64,000 nucleotides of DNA from Streptomyces sp. MJM8645. Its GTDB lineage: Bacteria; Actinomycetota; Actinomycetes; Streptomycetales; Streptomycetaceae. The stretch spans positions 4,871,501-4,935,500 of the forward strand of contig NZ_LJJF01000001.1 in assembly GCF_001625365.1 (NCBI RefSeq). The letters run 5' to 3'. The position numbers were made by a program, and so were the translations under genes. This document shows positions 47,630 through 56,532 of this stretch, one piece after another (the first letter of the stretch is position 1; every line of letters starts with the position of its first letter). The notes under the pieces were generated by a model. That model saw nothing but the letters and a program-made list of their open reading frames with translations. It was not told the origin of the DNA and ran no database searches.

Positions 47630-48966
47630 GCGCCGAAACTCCGATCACGAGCACCGGTGGCCCCGCGGCCGACCGCAGCGCCGCCACCATGGCAGGGGGG
47701 ACTGACACCAGCCCTGCCATGACTGCCATGCTGGCAGAGGGGACTGACACCAGCTCCGCCAACACCGTCACTGTGGCAAGGGGGACTGACACCAGCCTTG
47801 CCGAGACCCATTGTGAACACACGACCGACCTCGGCGCCATCCCTCGAACAGGTGATTCAGTCACTAATCGCTGGACACCGGTGCACAGAGCGCTACGCTG
47901 GTGGCCGATCGCCCTGCTGATCACGCTCCTTGTCGCCCCATATAGCGCGCTTCCCGTCCCGGGACTGCTCGACGGCCCGCTCGGCAGCCCCGGCAGCCTG
48001 CAACTGCTCGCCCTGTGCCTGCTCTACGGGGCCCTCGCCTCCGGCTACGACCTCCTGCTCGGCCGTACCGGACTGCTCTCCTTCGGCCACGCGCTCTACT
48101 TCGCGACCGGCCTCTACGCCACCGACCTCGGCATGCTGGAACTGCGACTGCCGTTCGCCGCCGCGGCGGTCTTCGGCGTCGCCTGCACCGTCGCGCTGGC
48201 CCTGCTGCTCGGCTCGGTCAGCCTCCGCGTCACCGGCATCGGCTTCTCCATGGTCACCCTCGCCTTCGCCCAGGCCGGCTCGATCCTCGTCCAGCGCAAC
48301 CCCGGTGGCGTCACCGGCGGTGAGGAAGGCCGCTCCGCCCCGGCCGACCTGCTGCCCTCCGGCCTGCTCGGGATCGAGAACACCGCCAACCTCTACTGGA
48401 TCGCCGTCGGCTACCTGGTGCTGACGGTCGCCGTGGTCCACTGGGCCGTCAACTCGCCGGCCGGTCGGGTCTGGGAGGGGATCAAGGAGAACGAGCGCCG
48501 GGTGGAGGTGCTCGGACTGCGTCCCTACGGCTACAAGTTGGTCGCCTTCGTGCTCGCCGGCGGCCTCGCCGGGCTGGGCGGGGTGGTCTACCTGCTGCTG
48601 ACCGGCGGCGCCACCCCGCAGGCCGCCGGCTCCGACGCCACGCTCGCCCTGCTGGTGATGGTGGTGCTCGGCGGCTCGGGGACCCGCTGGGGTCCGCTGC
48701 TCGGCGGTGTCCTCTACACCTGGGCCAGCCACCGGCTCGGCGACCTCGCCAACTCGACGACGATCGCGGACCTGCCCGCGGTCCTGCGGGTGCCGCTCTC
48801 CCAACCCCTGTTCCTGCTGGGCACCCTGTTCGTCGCGGTGGTCTACCTGCTGCCCGGCGGCCTGGCTAGACTGCCTGCCCGCATTCGCGCCGCCCGATCC
48901 GCCCGTGCGGTCCGCACTCCGGCCGCTGCCCGGACCGCCCGTCCCACCGGAGGTACCCCCGCGTGA
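47626..48966 (+). CDS. livM: Branched-chain amino-acid-type ABC transporter permease LivM
   Basis: A 446-residue permease with about ten helices. After residue 95 it follows the LivM plan: LALCLLYGALASGYDLLLGR, TGLLSFGHALYFATGLYATD, SLRVTGIGFSMVTLAFAQAG and the EAA-like loop WEGIKENERRVEVLGLRPYG. The first 85 residues are an unusual extension of low complexity. It contains three 14-residue repeats built around GTDTS, coded by hairpin-forming 42-bp DNA repeats. A basic Ala/Arg tail ends the protein. The GTG at 47626 overlaps the livH stop by GTGA. Confidence 0.93.
   Translation: MSAETPITSTGGPAADRSAATMAGGTDTSPAMTAMLAEGTDTSSANTVTVARGTDTSLAETHCEHTTDLGAIPRTGDSVTNRWTPVHRALRWWPIALLITLLVAPYSALPVPGLLDGPLGSPGSLQLLALCLLYGALASGYDLLLGRTGLLSFGHALYFATGLYATDLGMLELRLPFAAAAVFGVACTVALALLLGSVSLRVTGIGFSMVTLAFAQAGSILVQRNPGGVTGGEEGRSAPADLLPSGLLGIENTANLYWIAVGYLVLTVAVVHWAVNSPAGRVWEGIKENERRVEVLGLRPYGYKLVAFVLAGGLAGLGGVVYLLLTGGATPQAAGSDATLALLVMVVLGGSGTRWGPLLGGVLYTWASHRLGDLANSTTIADLPAVLRVPLSQPLFLLGTLFVAVVYLLPGGLARLPARIRAARSARAVRTPAAARTARPTGGTPA
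47690..47803 (+). repeat. Three in-frame 42-bp repeats forming hairpins with one conserved loop
   Basis: Units start at 47690, 47732 and 47774, exactly 42 bp apart. Each has an 8-bp stem enclosing the identical 14-nt loop GGGACTGACACCAG. The first copy extends to a 10-bp stem (CATGGCAGGG with CCCTGCCATG). Stem bases differ but keep pairing: GCAGGG/CCCTGC, GCAGAG/CTCCGC (one mismatch) and GCAAGG/CCTTGC. The tract lies 64-177 bases into livM and encodes a GTDTS motif in each unit. Confidence 0.9.
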
Positions 48967-49868
48967 GCCAGTCGCCCCTGAAGCCCGAGGAGTTGACCGT
49001 CGCCGTGCCCGGAGGGGAGCTGGCGGTCCTGCGCTGGCCCGCCGCCGAGCCGGACGCCCCGACGATCGTGGCGGTGCACGGCATCACCGCCAACGGCCTC
49101 GCCTGGTACGAGGTCGCCCGTCAACTCGCCGGGCGGGTCACCCTGCTCGCGCCCGACCTGCGGGGGCGCGGCGGGAGCCGCGCGGTCGCCGGGCCGTACG
49201 GGCTGGCCCGGCACGCCGACGACGTGGCCGCACTGATCACGGCCCTCGGCACGGGCCCGACCACCGTGGTCGGCCACTCGATGGGCGCCTGGGTCACCGC
49301 CCTGGCCGCCGTCCGGCACCCGGAACTCGTCCGCCGGGTGCTGCTGGTGGACGGCGCGCTGACCTTCCCGCTGCCGGAGGGCATCCGTGAGGAGGGCGCG
49401 CTGGCCGCGGTGCTCGGCCCCGCGCTGGCCCGGCTGTCGATGACCTTCCCGGACCGGGACGCCTACCGGGAGTTCTGGCAGCGGCACCCGGCCTTCGGGA
49501 CGGCCTGGTCGGCGGAGATCGACGCCTACACCCAGCGCGACCTGGTCGGTGTCGAGCCCGAACTGCGCTCCTCCTGCGTGCTGGAGGCCGTACAGACCGA
49601 CGGCGCCCAGGTCCTGCTGGACCGGGACGCGGCCACCGCAGTGCACCGGCTGCCCTGCCCGGCCGAACTGCTCTGGGCCGAGCGCGGCCTGCTCGACGAG
49701 CCCCAGGGCCTCTACGACCACCAGCGGATCGGGCTGGCCGGGCTGGACCAGGCCCGGGTGCCGGCCTCGCTGGTGCCGGACACCAACCACTACTCGATCC
49801 TCTGGGGAGAGCCGGGGGCCGAGCGCATCGTCCGCGGCCTGCTCGCGGACGTCACCGCCGCGGGGTAG
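48963..49868 (+). CDS. Alpha/beta hydrolase
   Basis: A 301-residue alpha/beta hydrolase. The oxyanion region is VAVHGITANGLAW, the nucleophile elbow is VVGHSMGAW (Ser about residue 107), an acidic residue lies in the late ELLWAERG strand region, and the His is in PDTNHYSILWG. The GTG at 48963 overlaps the livM stop by GTGA, so it belongs to the transporter operon. Its product may act on the imported compound (an ester, amide or lactone). The substrate is unknown. Confidence 0.9.
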   Translation: MSQSPLKPEELTVAVPGGELAVLRWPAAEPDAPTIVAVHGITANGLAWYEVARQLAGRVTLLAPDLRGRGGSRAVAGPYGLARHADDVAALITALGTGPTTVVGHSMGAWVTALAAVRHPELVRRVLLVDGALTFPLPEGIREEGALAAVLGPALARLSMTFPDRDAYREFWQRHPAFGTAWSAEIDAYTQRDLVGVEPELRSSCVLEAVQTDGAQVLLDRDAATAVHRLPCPAELLWAERGLLDEPQGLYDHQRIGLAGLDQARVPASLVPDTNHYSILWGEPGAERIVRGLLADVTAAG

Positions 49869-49974
49869 CGGGCCCGGCCCCGACGACGGCGGCCGGCAGG
49901 GTCCGTCCACCCCGCCGGCCGCGCCTGTCCCGGTCTGCCCCGTCCCGGCCCGCCCTGTCTCGGTCTGCCCTGTC

Positions 49975-51255
49975 TCAGCCCGCGGCGCCGAGGAAGGTCT
50001 CCCAGCCGCCGCTCGGCGCCTGGCCGACGTTGAGCGTGCGCAGCTTGCGCAGGGTGGACTGGTCCTGCACCTCCAGCCACTCGACCAGCTGCCGGAAGGA
50101 GACCAGTCGGACGTCCGGCTTGCCCGCGATGGTCTTGAGGGTCTCCTCGACGGCGTCCATGTAGATGCCGCCGTTCCACTGCTCGAAGTGGTTGCCGATG
50201 AAGAACGGCGCACGGTTGCTGTTGTAGGCGCGGTCGAAGCCGGCCAGGTAGGAGTCCTTGGCCTGGGTGCGCCAGTCGTTGTACTTGGACGGGTCGCCCT
50301 TGGTGCTGCCTGCGGACTGGTTGGCCAGGATGTTGTAGTCCATCGACAGCACCTGGAAGGTGTGCCCGGGGAACGGGATGGACTGCAGCGGGAAGTCCCA
50401 GACCTTGCCGTCCTGCACCTTCTGCGGCCATATCTGCAGGCCGCCGGAGGAGCTGGCGTCGTACTTCCAGCCCAGCTTCGCGGCCGTCGGCAGGAGCGCC
50501 TTCTGACCCTCCAGACAGGGGGTGCGGCCGCCGATGAGCTCCTTCTTGTAATCGAAGGGGAGCGGGTCGACGTCGGTGAAGCCGGTGTTGGTCCGCCACT
50601 GGGTCACGAAGCCGATCGCCTGGTCGATCTCGCTCTGCCAGTCCTCCGGGGTCCACATGTTGACCCCGTTCTTGTCCGGGCGGCTGGAGCAGAAGTGCCC
50701 GTTGAAGTGGGTGCCGATCTCGTGCCCGGCCAGCCATGCCTGGCTGACGAGCTTGAGCGTGCTCTTGACCGCACCGTCCGACAGGTACGGGATGTCGGAG
50801 GCGCCGACCGAGTGCTTCGGCGGGTGGTACAGGTCGGCCTTGCCCTTGGGCAGGGCGTATATACCGGAGAGGAAGAAGGTCATCGTGGCCTTGTACTGCT
50901 CCGCCAGCTTGAGGAAGCGGGGGAACTGGCCGTCGTCGGTGCCACCCGCGCCGTCCCAGGAGAACACCACGAACTGCGGCGGCCGCTCACCGGGCTTGAG
51001 CTTCTCGGGCTTCGGCTGGTTCGGCTGCGGGCCGGTGTCGGCGTTGGAACCGTCGCCGATCGGAGTGCCCTTGGGCACCCCCGTCTTGGTCGGGTCGGTC
51101 GTGCCCGCCGGGGTGGTGCCGGGGCTGCCGCCGGTCGTGGGGGAGGAGGAGTTCTGGCTCGAACCGGATCCGCTGCTGGAACAGGCCGCGACCGCGCCGA
51201 GGGCCGCGGTCGCAGCGGTCGCACTGAGCACCGTCCTGCGCGAGATGCTGGTCAT
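49975..51255 (-). CDS. Polysaccharide-deacetylase-like lipoprotein
   Basis: A 426-residue exported protein. The signal has twin arginines (SISRRTVLSATAATAALG) and a lipobox AVAAC (Cys25), followed by a Ser/Gly/Thr/Pro-rich linker to about residue 90. The catalytic region has FVVFSWDGAGGTDDGQFPRF in place of the canonical TFDDG, and GHEIGTHFNGH supplies the metal-binding HxxxH. The rest follows the NodB barrel loosely. A role in trimming wall or tip polysaccharide is likely, but the altered motif 1 leaves activity uncertain. The ATG at 51255 starts the signal. Confidence 0.82.
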   Translation of the reverse strand: MTSISRRTVLSATAATAALGAVAACSSSGSGSSQNSSSPTTGGSPGTTPAGTTDPTKTGVPKGTPIGDGSNADTGPQPNQPKPEKLKPGERPPQFVVFSWDGAGGTDDGQFPRFLKLAEQYKATMTFFLSGIYALPKGKADLYHPPKHSVGASDIPYLSDGAVKSTLKLVSQAWLAGHEIGTHFNGHFCSSRPDKNGVNMWTPEDWQSEIDQAIGFVTQWRTNTGFTDVDPLPFDYKKELIGGRTPCLEGQKALLPTAAKLGWKYDASSSGGLQIWPQKVQDGKVWDFPLQSIPFPGHTFQVLSMDYNILANQSAGSTKGDPSKYNDWRTQAKDSYLAGFDRAYNSNRAPFFIGNHFEQWNGGIYMDAVEETLKTIAGKPDVRLVSFRQLVEWLEVQDQSTLRKLRTLNVGQAPSGGWETFLGAAG

Positions 51256-51644
51256 GGTCTCCCCTGGGTGCCGATGCCGGTGGTGAGGGCGGCCCGGGGC
51301 CGCACCGGTCAAATCGGGCAATTGATGAATTTTCCGCCGTTAGCATGCCATGTGGCCGCAGCGGCCACCAAGGCCGTCGACCCTCTACGAGAGTCAACAC
51401 GTCAGCAGGGCCGGGCTGGGCTGCAAGGATTCGTCGTCTGTTGCCGTCCTGTGACGCTTCGCTCCTCGCGCCGCCAGGGGAGTACGGTACCGCCGGTCCG
51501 GCGGGGCGGGTCAGAGTTCGTCAGCGCTCGGTACGGCTCGTCGCCCGTCCGGGCAGATCTCGCCCATGGCGGGGGCGCGGCGAGGGGCGAGGCGAGGGGC
51601 GACCGGGACGTCCGGGGCCGGGGGCGCAGGCCGAGGCGCAGCAG
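51256..51644. other. Gene-free region upstream of the deacetylase-like gene
   Basis: These 389 bp contain no supported gene. GTGGCCGC-A-GCGGCCAC (51352-51368) is a perfect inverted repeat about 100 bp upstream of the deacetylase start. The AT-richer patch 51310-51350 probably holds that gene's promoter. Confidence 0.45.
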
Positions 51645-52262
51645 TCAGAGCGCGGCGAGCCGTCGTCGGTTGCGGCGCACTATTCGCGCGATCGCGGTGC
51701 TGACGATGGTGGCAGCGGTGCAGGACACCGCGAGGCTCAACCAGGCGGTGTCGAACCAGTGGCTGTTCAGCCAGCCCAGCGTCACGATGTAGGCGGCCCA
51801 GACCAGCGCCGCCAGTGCCGACCAGTGCAGGAAGCGGTGCGGGTGGGCGGGGGAGTGGCCGATGGCCACGTCCAGGACGGTCCGCCCGGCCGGGACGAAC
51901 CGGGCGACCACCACCATGGCCGCGGCCGCCCCGTGAGGGCGTTCGACCAGGGCCTGTTGGACCCTGGTCACGCTGGCCGCCAGTTCCGGGCGCCGGGCGA
52001 GCCGGCGCTGGAGCAGCGGGGCGCCGCGCCGGGCGAGGTGCAGGAGGAGGAGGTCGCCGAGGAAGGAGGCCACTGCCACGCCCAGGCCGAGCAGCACCGG
52101 GGCGCCGTCGATCCGCGCCGTCTTGAGCACCGCCAGGATGACCAGTGTCCCGCTGGGGATGAAGGGCAGGAGGGCGTCTCCGAGCACGGCGAAGAGCGCC
52201 AGGGCGCAGATCCACGAGGATCCGATCGCCGCCACGAAGTTCAAGGCCTGTACTCCCTCCAC
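51645..52262 (-). CDS. DedA-family membrane protein
   Basis: A 205-residue membrane protein of the DedA/VTT (SNARE-associated Golgi) family. It has ALALFAVLGDALLPFIPSGT (the re-entrant loop with its conserved PxxPS), RFVPAGRTVLDVAIG (the F/YxRxxPxxR-like motif) and about four helices. Relatives flip undecaprenyl phosphate or maintain membrane homeostasis. The GTG at 52262 is the longest start. A TTG at 52244 with GGAGGGAG eight bases upstream is a good alternative. Confidence 0.88.
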   Translation of the reverse strand: MEGVQALNFVAAIGSSWICALALFAVLGDALLPFIPSGTLVILAVLKTARIDGAPVLLGLGVAVASFLGDLLLLHLARRGAPLLQRRLARRPELAASVTRVQQALVERPHGAAAAMVVVARFVPAGRTVLDVAIGHSPAHPHRFLHWSALAALVWAAYIVTLGWLNSHWFDTAWLSLAVSCTAATIVSTAIARIVRRNRRRLAAL

Positions 52263-52747
52263 GCCGCCCGGGGGAGCAGGTGGCCGCTGAGGTCAACGCT
52301 AGCGCCTCGACTTTTCATGCCATGAAGCACCCCGGTATGCCGCGGGTCACAGACCCCGGCCCCGACCTGCGCAAAGGCGCGAGCCCTCCACCCGGTGACT
52401 TCCGGCGCCGGCATGAAGTCGCCAGGAGTGTCCGACCGCTGGCTCTCCGTCATCCGAATGGTCGGTCGGCGGCACCGTACCGGGCCGTGCCCGCCGGCGC
52501 CGGGCGGGATCGAAGCGGGGCCGGAACGGGGCCGGCGTACGGGCCGGAGCGGGGCCGCTGCACGGGCCGCGGTGGAGCGGGCGTGAGGTCGGCGTGGTGG
52601 TCGGTGTGCAGGTCGGAACGTGCCGGATGCGGGAACAGTCGGCCCGGCGCGGTGGTTGACCCCGGTCGGCAGCAGCGACCGCCGGGCCACCCGAGACCCG
52701 CGGTCGCCCACCAGGGCCGGCTCAAGAAAGCCAGAAGGGCGGACGGC
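52263..52747. other. Gene-free region between DedA and the flavin oxidoreductase
   Basis: No gene is supported in these 485 bp. TTCATG-C-CATGAA (52314-52326) is a perfect palindrome about 50 bp upstream of the DedA start and could be an operator. The centre (52450-52600) is very GC-rich, with repeated CCGGxGCCGG words. Confidence 0.45.
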
Positions 52748-53839
52748 ATGACCACCGAGGACCAGCAGGAGCACCCGACCGAACCGCGGACCGGCGCGGC
52801 GATCCGGGGCACCGCCCGCGGCACGGCGCCCGCCCCGCTCTCCATCCTCGACCTGGCCACCGTGGGCGTCGGCTACACGCCCGCCGAGGCCCTGGCCGCG
52901 ACCACCGCGCTGGCCCGCAACGCCGAGCAGTGGGGCTACCACCGCTTCTGGGTGGCCGAGCACCACGGCATGCCGGGAGTGGCCAGCTCCACCCCGGCCG
53001 TCCTGCTCGCCCACCTCGGCGCCAACACCACGACCCTGCGGCTGGGCTCGGGCGGGGTGATGCTCCCCAACCACGCCCCGCTGGCCATCGCCGAGCAGTT
53101 CGGCCTGCTGGAGGCCCTGCACCCGGGCCGGATCGACCTGGGGCTCGGTCGCGCCCCCGGCACCGACCCGGCCACCGCCCGGGCGCTGCGCCGCGGCCGC
53201 GCCGAGGGCGCCGACGACTTCCCGCAGCAACTCGCCGAGCTGACCCACTTCCTCGACGGCGACTTCCCCTCCGGCCACCCCTACGCCCAGCTGACCGCCG
53301 TCCCCCAGGGTGACGGGCGCCCGCCGGTCTGGCTGCTCGGGTCCTCCGGTTTCAGCGCCCAGCTGGCCGGCCGCCTCGGTCTGCCGTTCGCCTTCGCCCA
53401 CCACTTCAGCAGCGTCAACACCGTCCCGGCGCTCGACCTCTACCGGGAGTCCTTCCGGCCCTCCGCGGTGCTCGCCGAGCCGTACGCGCTGATCGGTGTG
53501 AGCGCGGTCGCCGCCGAGGACGAGGGTGCGGCCCGTCGCCTCGCCCGCTCCGCGGCCCTCGGCATGCTCCGGCTGCGGCGCGGCAACCCCGGCCCGATCC
53601 CCACCCCGGAGGAGGCCGAGGCCTACCCGTACAGCCCGGCCGAGGCGGAGTTCATCGACAGCTGGCTCGACAACGTGGTGCTCGGCGCCCCGGGCGAGGT
53701 CGCGGACGGGCTGGAGGCCCTGCGCAAGCGGACGGGCGTGGACGAGCTGATGGTCACTTCGCACATCCACGGCCACGAGGCCCGGCTCCGCTCCTACGGC
53801 CTGATCGCCGAGGCGTACGGCCTGACGGCGGAAGCCTGA
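52748..53839 (+). CDS. LLM-class flavin-dependent oxidoreductase
   Basis: A 363-residue luciferase-like TIM-barrel enzyme. The family pattern is LSILDLATVGVGYTPAEALA near the start, RFWVAEHHGMPGVASSTPAV, RLGSGGVMLPNHAPLAIAEQ and LHPGRIDLGLGRAPGTDPAT, with a C-terminal helix bundle. It would use reduced FMN or F420 to oxidise an unknown substrate. The ATG at 52748 follows AAGGGCGG. The residues before the domain are a short variable tail. No close operon partner is present. Confidence 0.93.
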   Translation: MTTEDQQEHPTEPRTGAAIRGTARGTAPAPLSILDLATVGVGYTPAEALAATTALARNAEQWGYHRFWVAEHHGMPGVASSTPAVLLAHLGANTTTLRLGSGGVMLPNHAPLAIAEQFGLLEALHPGRIDLGLGRAPGTDPATARALRRGRAEGADDFPQQLAELTHFLDGDFPSGHPYAQLTAVPQGDGRPPVWLLGSSGFSAQLAGRLGLPFAFAHHFSSVNTVPALDLYRESFRPSAVLAEPYALIGVSAVAAEDEGAARRLARSAALGMLRLRRGNPGPIPTPEEAEAYPYSPAEAEFIDSWLDNVVLGAPGEVADGLEALRKRTGVDELMVTSHIHGHEARLRSYGLIAEAYGLTAEA

Positions 53840-53927
53840 CGGTCGAGGCCTGAGCACGGAAGGCCTGAGTACGGAAGGCCTGGGCGGAGAGGCCCGGCCG
53901 CCGGGTCCGCAGCGGGGCCGGCCCCGG

Positions 53928-56144
53928 TTACCGGCTGGTGTCCGGGCCGGGGCGGTCCTTGCGGAGTATGGCGGCGACGAGCTCGGCCTCGCCCGGCCGG
54001 GCGAAGTACCAGCCCTGGGCGGTGTCGCAGCCGGTCAGCCGCAGCCGTTCGGCCTGCGCGGCGCTCTCGATGCCCTCGGCAGTGACGGTCAGGCCGAGGG
54101 TGTGGGCCAGCTGCACCATCGCGCCCACGATCTGCTCGTCGGCGTCGCTGCGGCGGGAGCCGAGCTCGGGGAGTTCCGAAGGGTTCGTCGCCGGGGCCGG
54201 GTCGCGGAACCCCTCGATGAAGGTGCCGTCGAGCTTCAGGACGTGCACCGGCAGCCGGGAGAGGTAGGCCAGGTTGGAGTAGCCGGTGCCGAAGTCGTCG
54301 ATCGCGATCCGCACGCCCATGTCCGCGAGCGCCTGGAGCGCCTGCAACGGCCGCCCGCCGGGGCCGAGCAGGGCGCTCTCGGTGATCTCCAGCTGGAGCA
54401 GCCGGGCCGGCAGCCCGGTGCGTTCGAGGGCGCGGGCGACGTCGGCGACCACGTCGGAGTCCCAGATCTGGCGGGCGGCCAGATTGACGCTCACGAAGGT
54501 CTCGGTCTCGGGGAACTCGGTGAGCCACTGCCGGGCCTGGCGGCAGGACTCCTCCAGTACCCAGGTGCCGAGGGGCACGATCGCGCCGGTCTCCTCGGCG
54601 AGCGGGATGAAGCGGTCCGGAGAGAGCGTCCCGTAGCGGGGGTGGCGCCAGCGGACGAGGGCCTCCGCGCCGTGGACGGCTCCGTCGGCCAGGCCGACCA
54701 GCGGCTGGTACTCGATGGTGAACTCGCCGCGCTCCAGGGCGGGCCGCAGTGCGGTGGCGAGGAGCTGGCGGGTCAGCTGGTGGGCGCCGCGGTCCGGGTC
54801 GTAGAGGGTCCAACGGGCGCGGCCGTCGGCCTTGGACCAGTAGAGCGTGGCGTCGGCGTCCTTGACCAGGTCGGTCGGGGTGGTCTCGTGCACGGACCGT
54901 TCGACGACGCCGACGCTGGCCGTGATGACCAGCCGGTGTCCGGCGACGTCGAAGGGGTGTTCCAGTTCCTGGAGGATCCGGGCGGCCAGGTCGGTCAGTT
55001 GGTCGCTGCCCCGGCTGTCGGTGACCAGGACGGCGAACTCGTCGCCGCCCATCCGGGCCACCAGGTGGGCGTCGTGCCCGGAGAACCCGCCGCGCAGCCG
55101 GGCGGCGACGGCGATCAGCAACTGGTCGCCGATGTGGTGCCCGAGCGTCTCGTTGATCGCCGCGAAACCGTCGAGGTCCAGGTAGCAGACGCCGACCCGG
55201 CGCCCGTCCGCCGGCGCGAGGACGGTGTCGCTGGTGTCGGCGGTGTCGGGAGCCTCGGCGGGCTCAGCAGTCCCGGTGGCCCCGGTGGCCGTGGCGCAGG
55301 CGGCGTCGAGCCGCTCGAAGAAGGACGTCCGGTTGGGCAGTCGGGTCAGCGGGTCGTGCAGGGCCTGGTACTCCAGACGGTCACCGAGCCGGCGCTGCTC
55401 GGTGATGTCCTCCACCAGTGCGAGGGTGTAGAGCGGCTGGCCGGCGCCGTCCCGGATCAGCGAGACGGTGACCTTGCTCCAGACGGTGCGGCCCTCGCGG
55501 TGCTTGAGCTGCTTCTCCACGCGGAACCGCTCCCGCCCGCCGTGGACGAGTTCGGGGAAGAGCCGGTGCGGCATGCCCTCCGGATCGATGATCTCGTGCA
55601 GGTGGGTGCGGACCAGTTCGCCGACGCTGCGTCCGATCAGGGCGGCGAAGGCGGGATTGACCTCGATGATCCGGTCTTCGGGGTCGATCAGGGCCATCCC
55701 GATGACCGCGTCGCAGAAGGCGGCCCGGAATCGGGATTCGCTGGCCCGCAGCGCGGCCAGCAGCCGGTCGCTCCCGCCGTTCTCCTGGCCGGGGCCGTCG
55801 ACGGCGCTCCGGTGGGTACCGTCGGTCAGCGGCGCCGAGCAGGTGGGGCAGAGCAGCATCCCGGGGTCGTCCAGCACGGTTCCTGCCGCACTCGCCGCAC
55901 TCGCCGCACTCGCCGTGCCGACGGCCCGGCCGCCGGTCGCGACAGCACCGACGGCCGTGACGGAACCGACGACGCCGACCGGACCGACTGGACTGATCGA
56001 ACCGACCGAACCGACCGGACTGGCCGGACCGACGGTGCTGACGTCCGGGCCCAGGAGGGGTGTTGTGAGGTGACGGTGGTGCGGTGTTTCCTCGTGCCGC
56101 ACGCCCGGGTGGTGTGCGTCGGCCCCCTCGTTCTGGCCCGGCAC
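53928..56144 (-). CDS. cdgA: Composite PAS-GGDEF-EAL c-di-GMP protein (CdgA-like)
   Basis: A 738-residue protein that makes and/or breaks cyclic di-GMP. Residues 33-95 are low-complexity Val/Gly/Ser/Pro and Ala/Ser repeats, and CPTC at about 99 hints at a half zinc knuckle. A PAS domain follows (about 135-250). The GGDEF domain has an intact RMGGDEFAVL. The EAL domain has GAEALVRWRHP and IDDFGTGYSNLAYLSRLPV, so both activities look competent. The domain order and proximity to cslA suggest S. coelicolor CdgA, which affects development. The symbol is tentative. The ATG at 56144 is assumed. Later starts are possible. Confidence 0.8.
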   Translation of the reverse strand: MPGQNEGADAHHPGVRHEETPHHRHLTTPLLGPDVSTVGPASPVGSVGSISPVGPVGVVGSVTAVGAVATGGRAVGTASAASAASAAGTVLDDPGMLLCPTCSAPLTDGTHRSAVDGPGQENGGSDRLLAALRASESRFRAAFCDAVIGMALIDPEDRIIEVNPAFAALIGRSVGELVRTHLHEIIDPEGMPHRLFPELVHGGRERFRVEKQLKHREGRTVWSKVTVSLIRDGAGQPLYTLALVEDITEQRRLGDRLEYQALHDPLTRLPNRTSFFERLDAACATATGATGTAEPAEAPDTADTSDTVLAPADGRRVGVCYLDLDGFAAINETLGHHIGDQLLIAVAARLRGGFSGHDAHLVARMGGDEFAVLVTDSRGSDQLTDLAARILQELEHPFDVAGHRLVITASVGVVERSVHETTPTDLVKDADATLYWSKADGRARWTLYDPDRGAHQLTRQLLATALRPALERGEFTIEYQPLVGLADGAVHGAEALVRWRHPRYGTLSPDRFIPLAEETGAIVPLGTWVLEESCRQARQWLTEFPETETFVSVNLAARQIWDSDVVADVARALERTGLPARLLQLEITESALLGPGGRPLQALQALADMGVRIAIDDFGTGYSNLAYLSRLPVHVLKLDGTFIEGFRDPAPATNPSELPELGSRRSDADEQIVGAMVQLAHTLGLTVTAEGIESAAQAERLRLTGCDTAQGWYFARPGEAELVAAILRKDRPGPDTSR

Positions 56145-56532
56145 GGCATGCTCCCGTCCGCTGCTGACGTTGGATGCTGGTCCGGCCGGCCGATCGGGAC
56201 TCCGGCGGCCGGCTCCGCACTCTGTCGCGGTCCTCGGAGTCGGTCCGGTGCGGGGCGCCCGCCGTGGGGCGCTGTCGCGCGGAGACCCGCGTGAAGAACA
56301 GGGCGCTGCGGCCGATCATAGGCCGCGGCGGCAACGGGCGGTGACCGCCGCCAGGGTGATTCGCCCGCTTTGTGATCATGTGCGGCGGTACGCGCAGACG
56401 CCCCCGGTGCACATCACATGATGTGCGCCAGGGGCGCGTGCGCCGAGATCGCGCCCCCGGGCGCCGACCGCGCGCCCGGAGCGGCCGGAGCGCGCCGGGA
56501 TCCGCCGGGGTCCGACGGGATCCGTCGGGGCG
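56145..56532. other. Gene-free region upstream of cdgA
   Basis: These 388 bp hold no supported gene. GCACATCA-CA-TGATGTGC (56409-56426), extended by GGT/GCC flanks, is a long palindrome about 265 bp upstream of the cdgA ATG and 107 bp past the osmC stop. It could be an operator or a terminator without a T-run. Confidence 0.5.
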
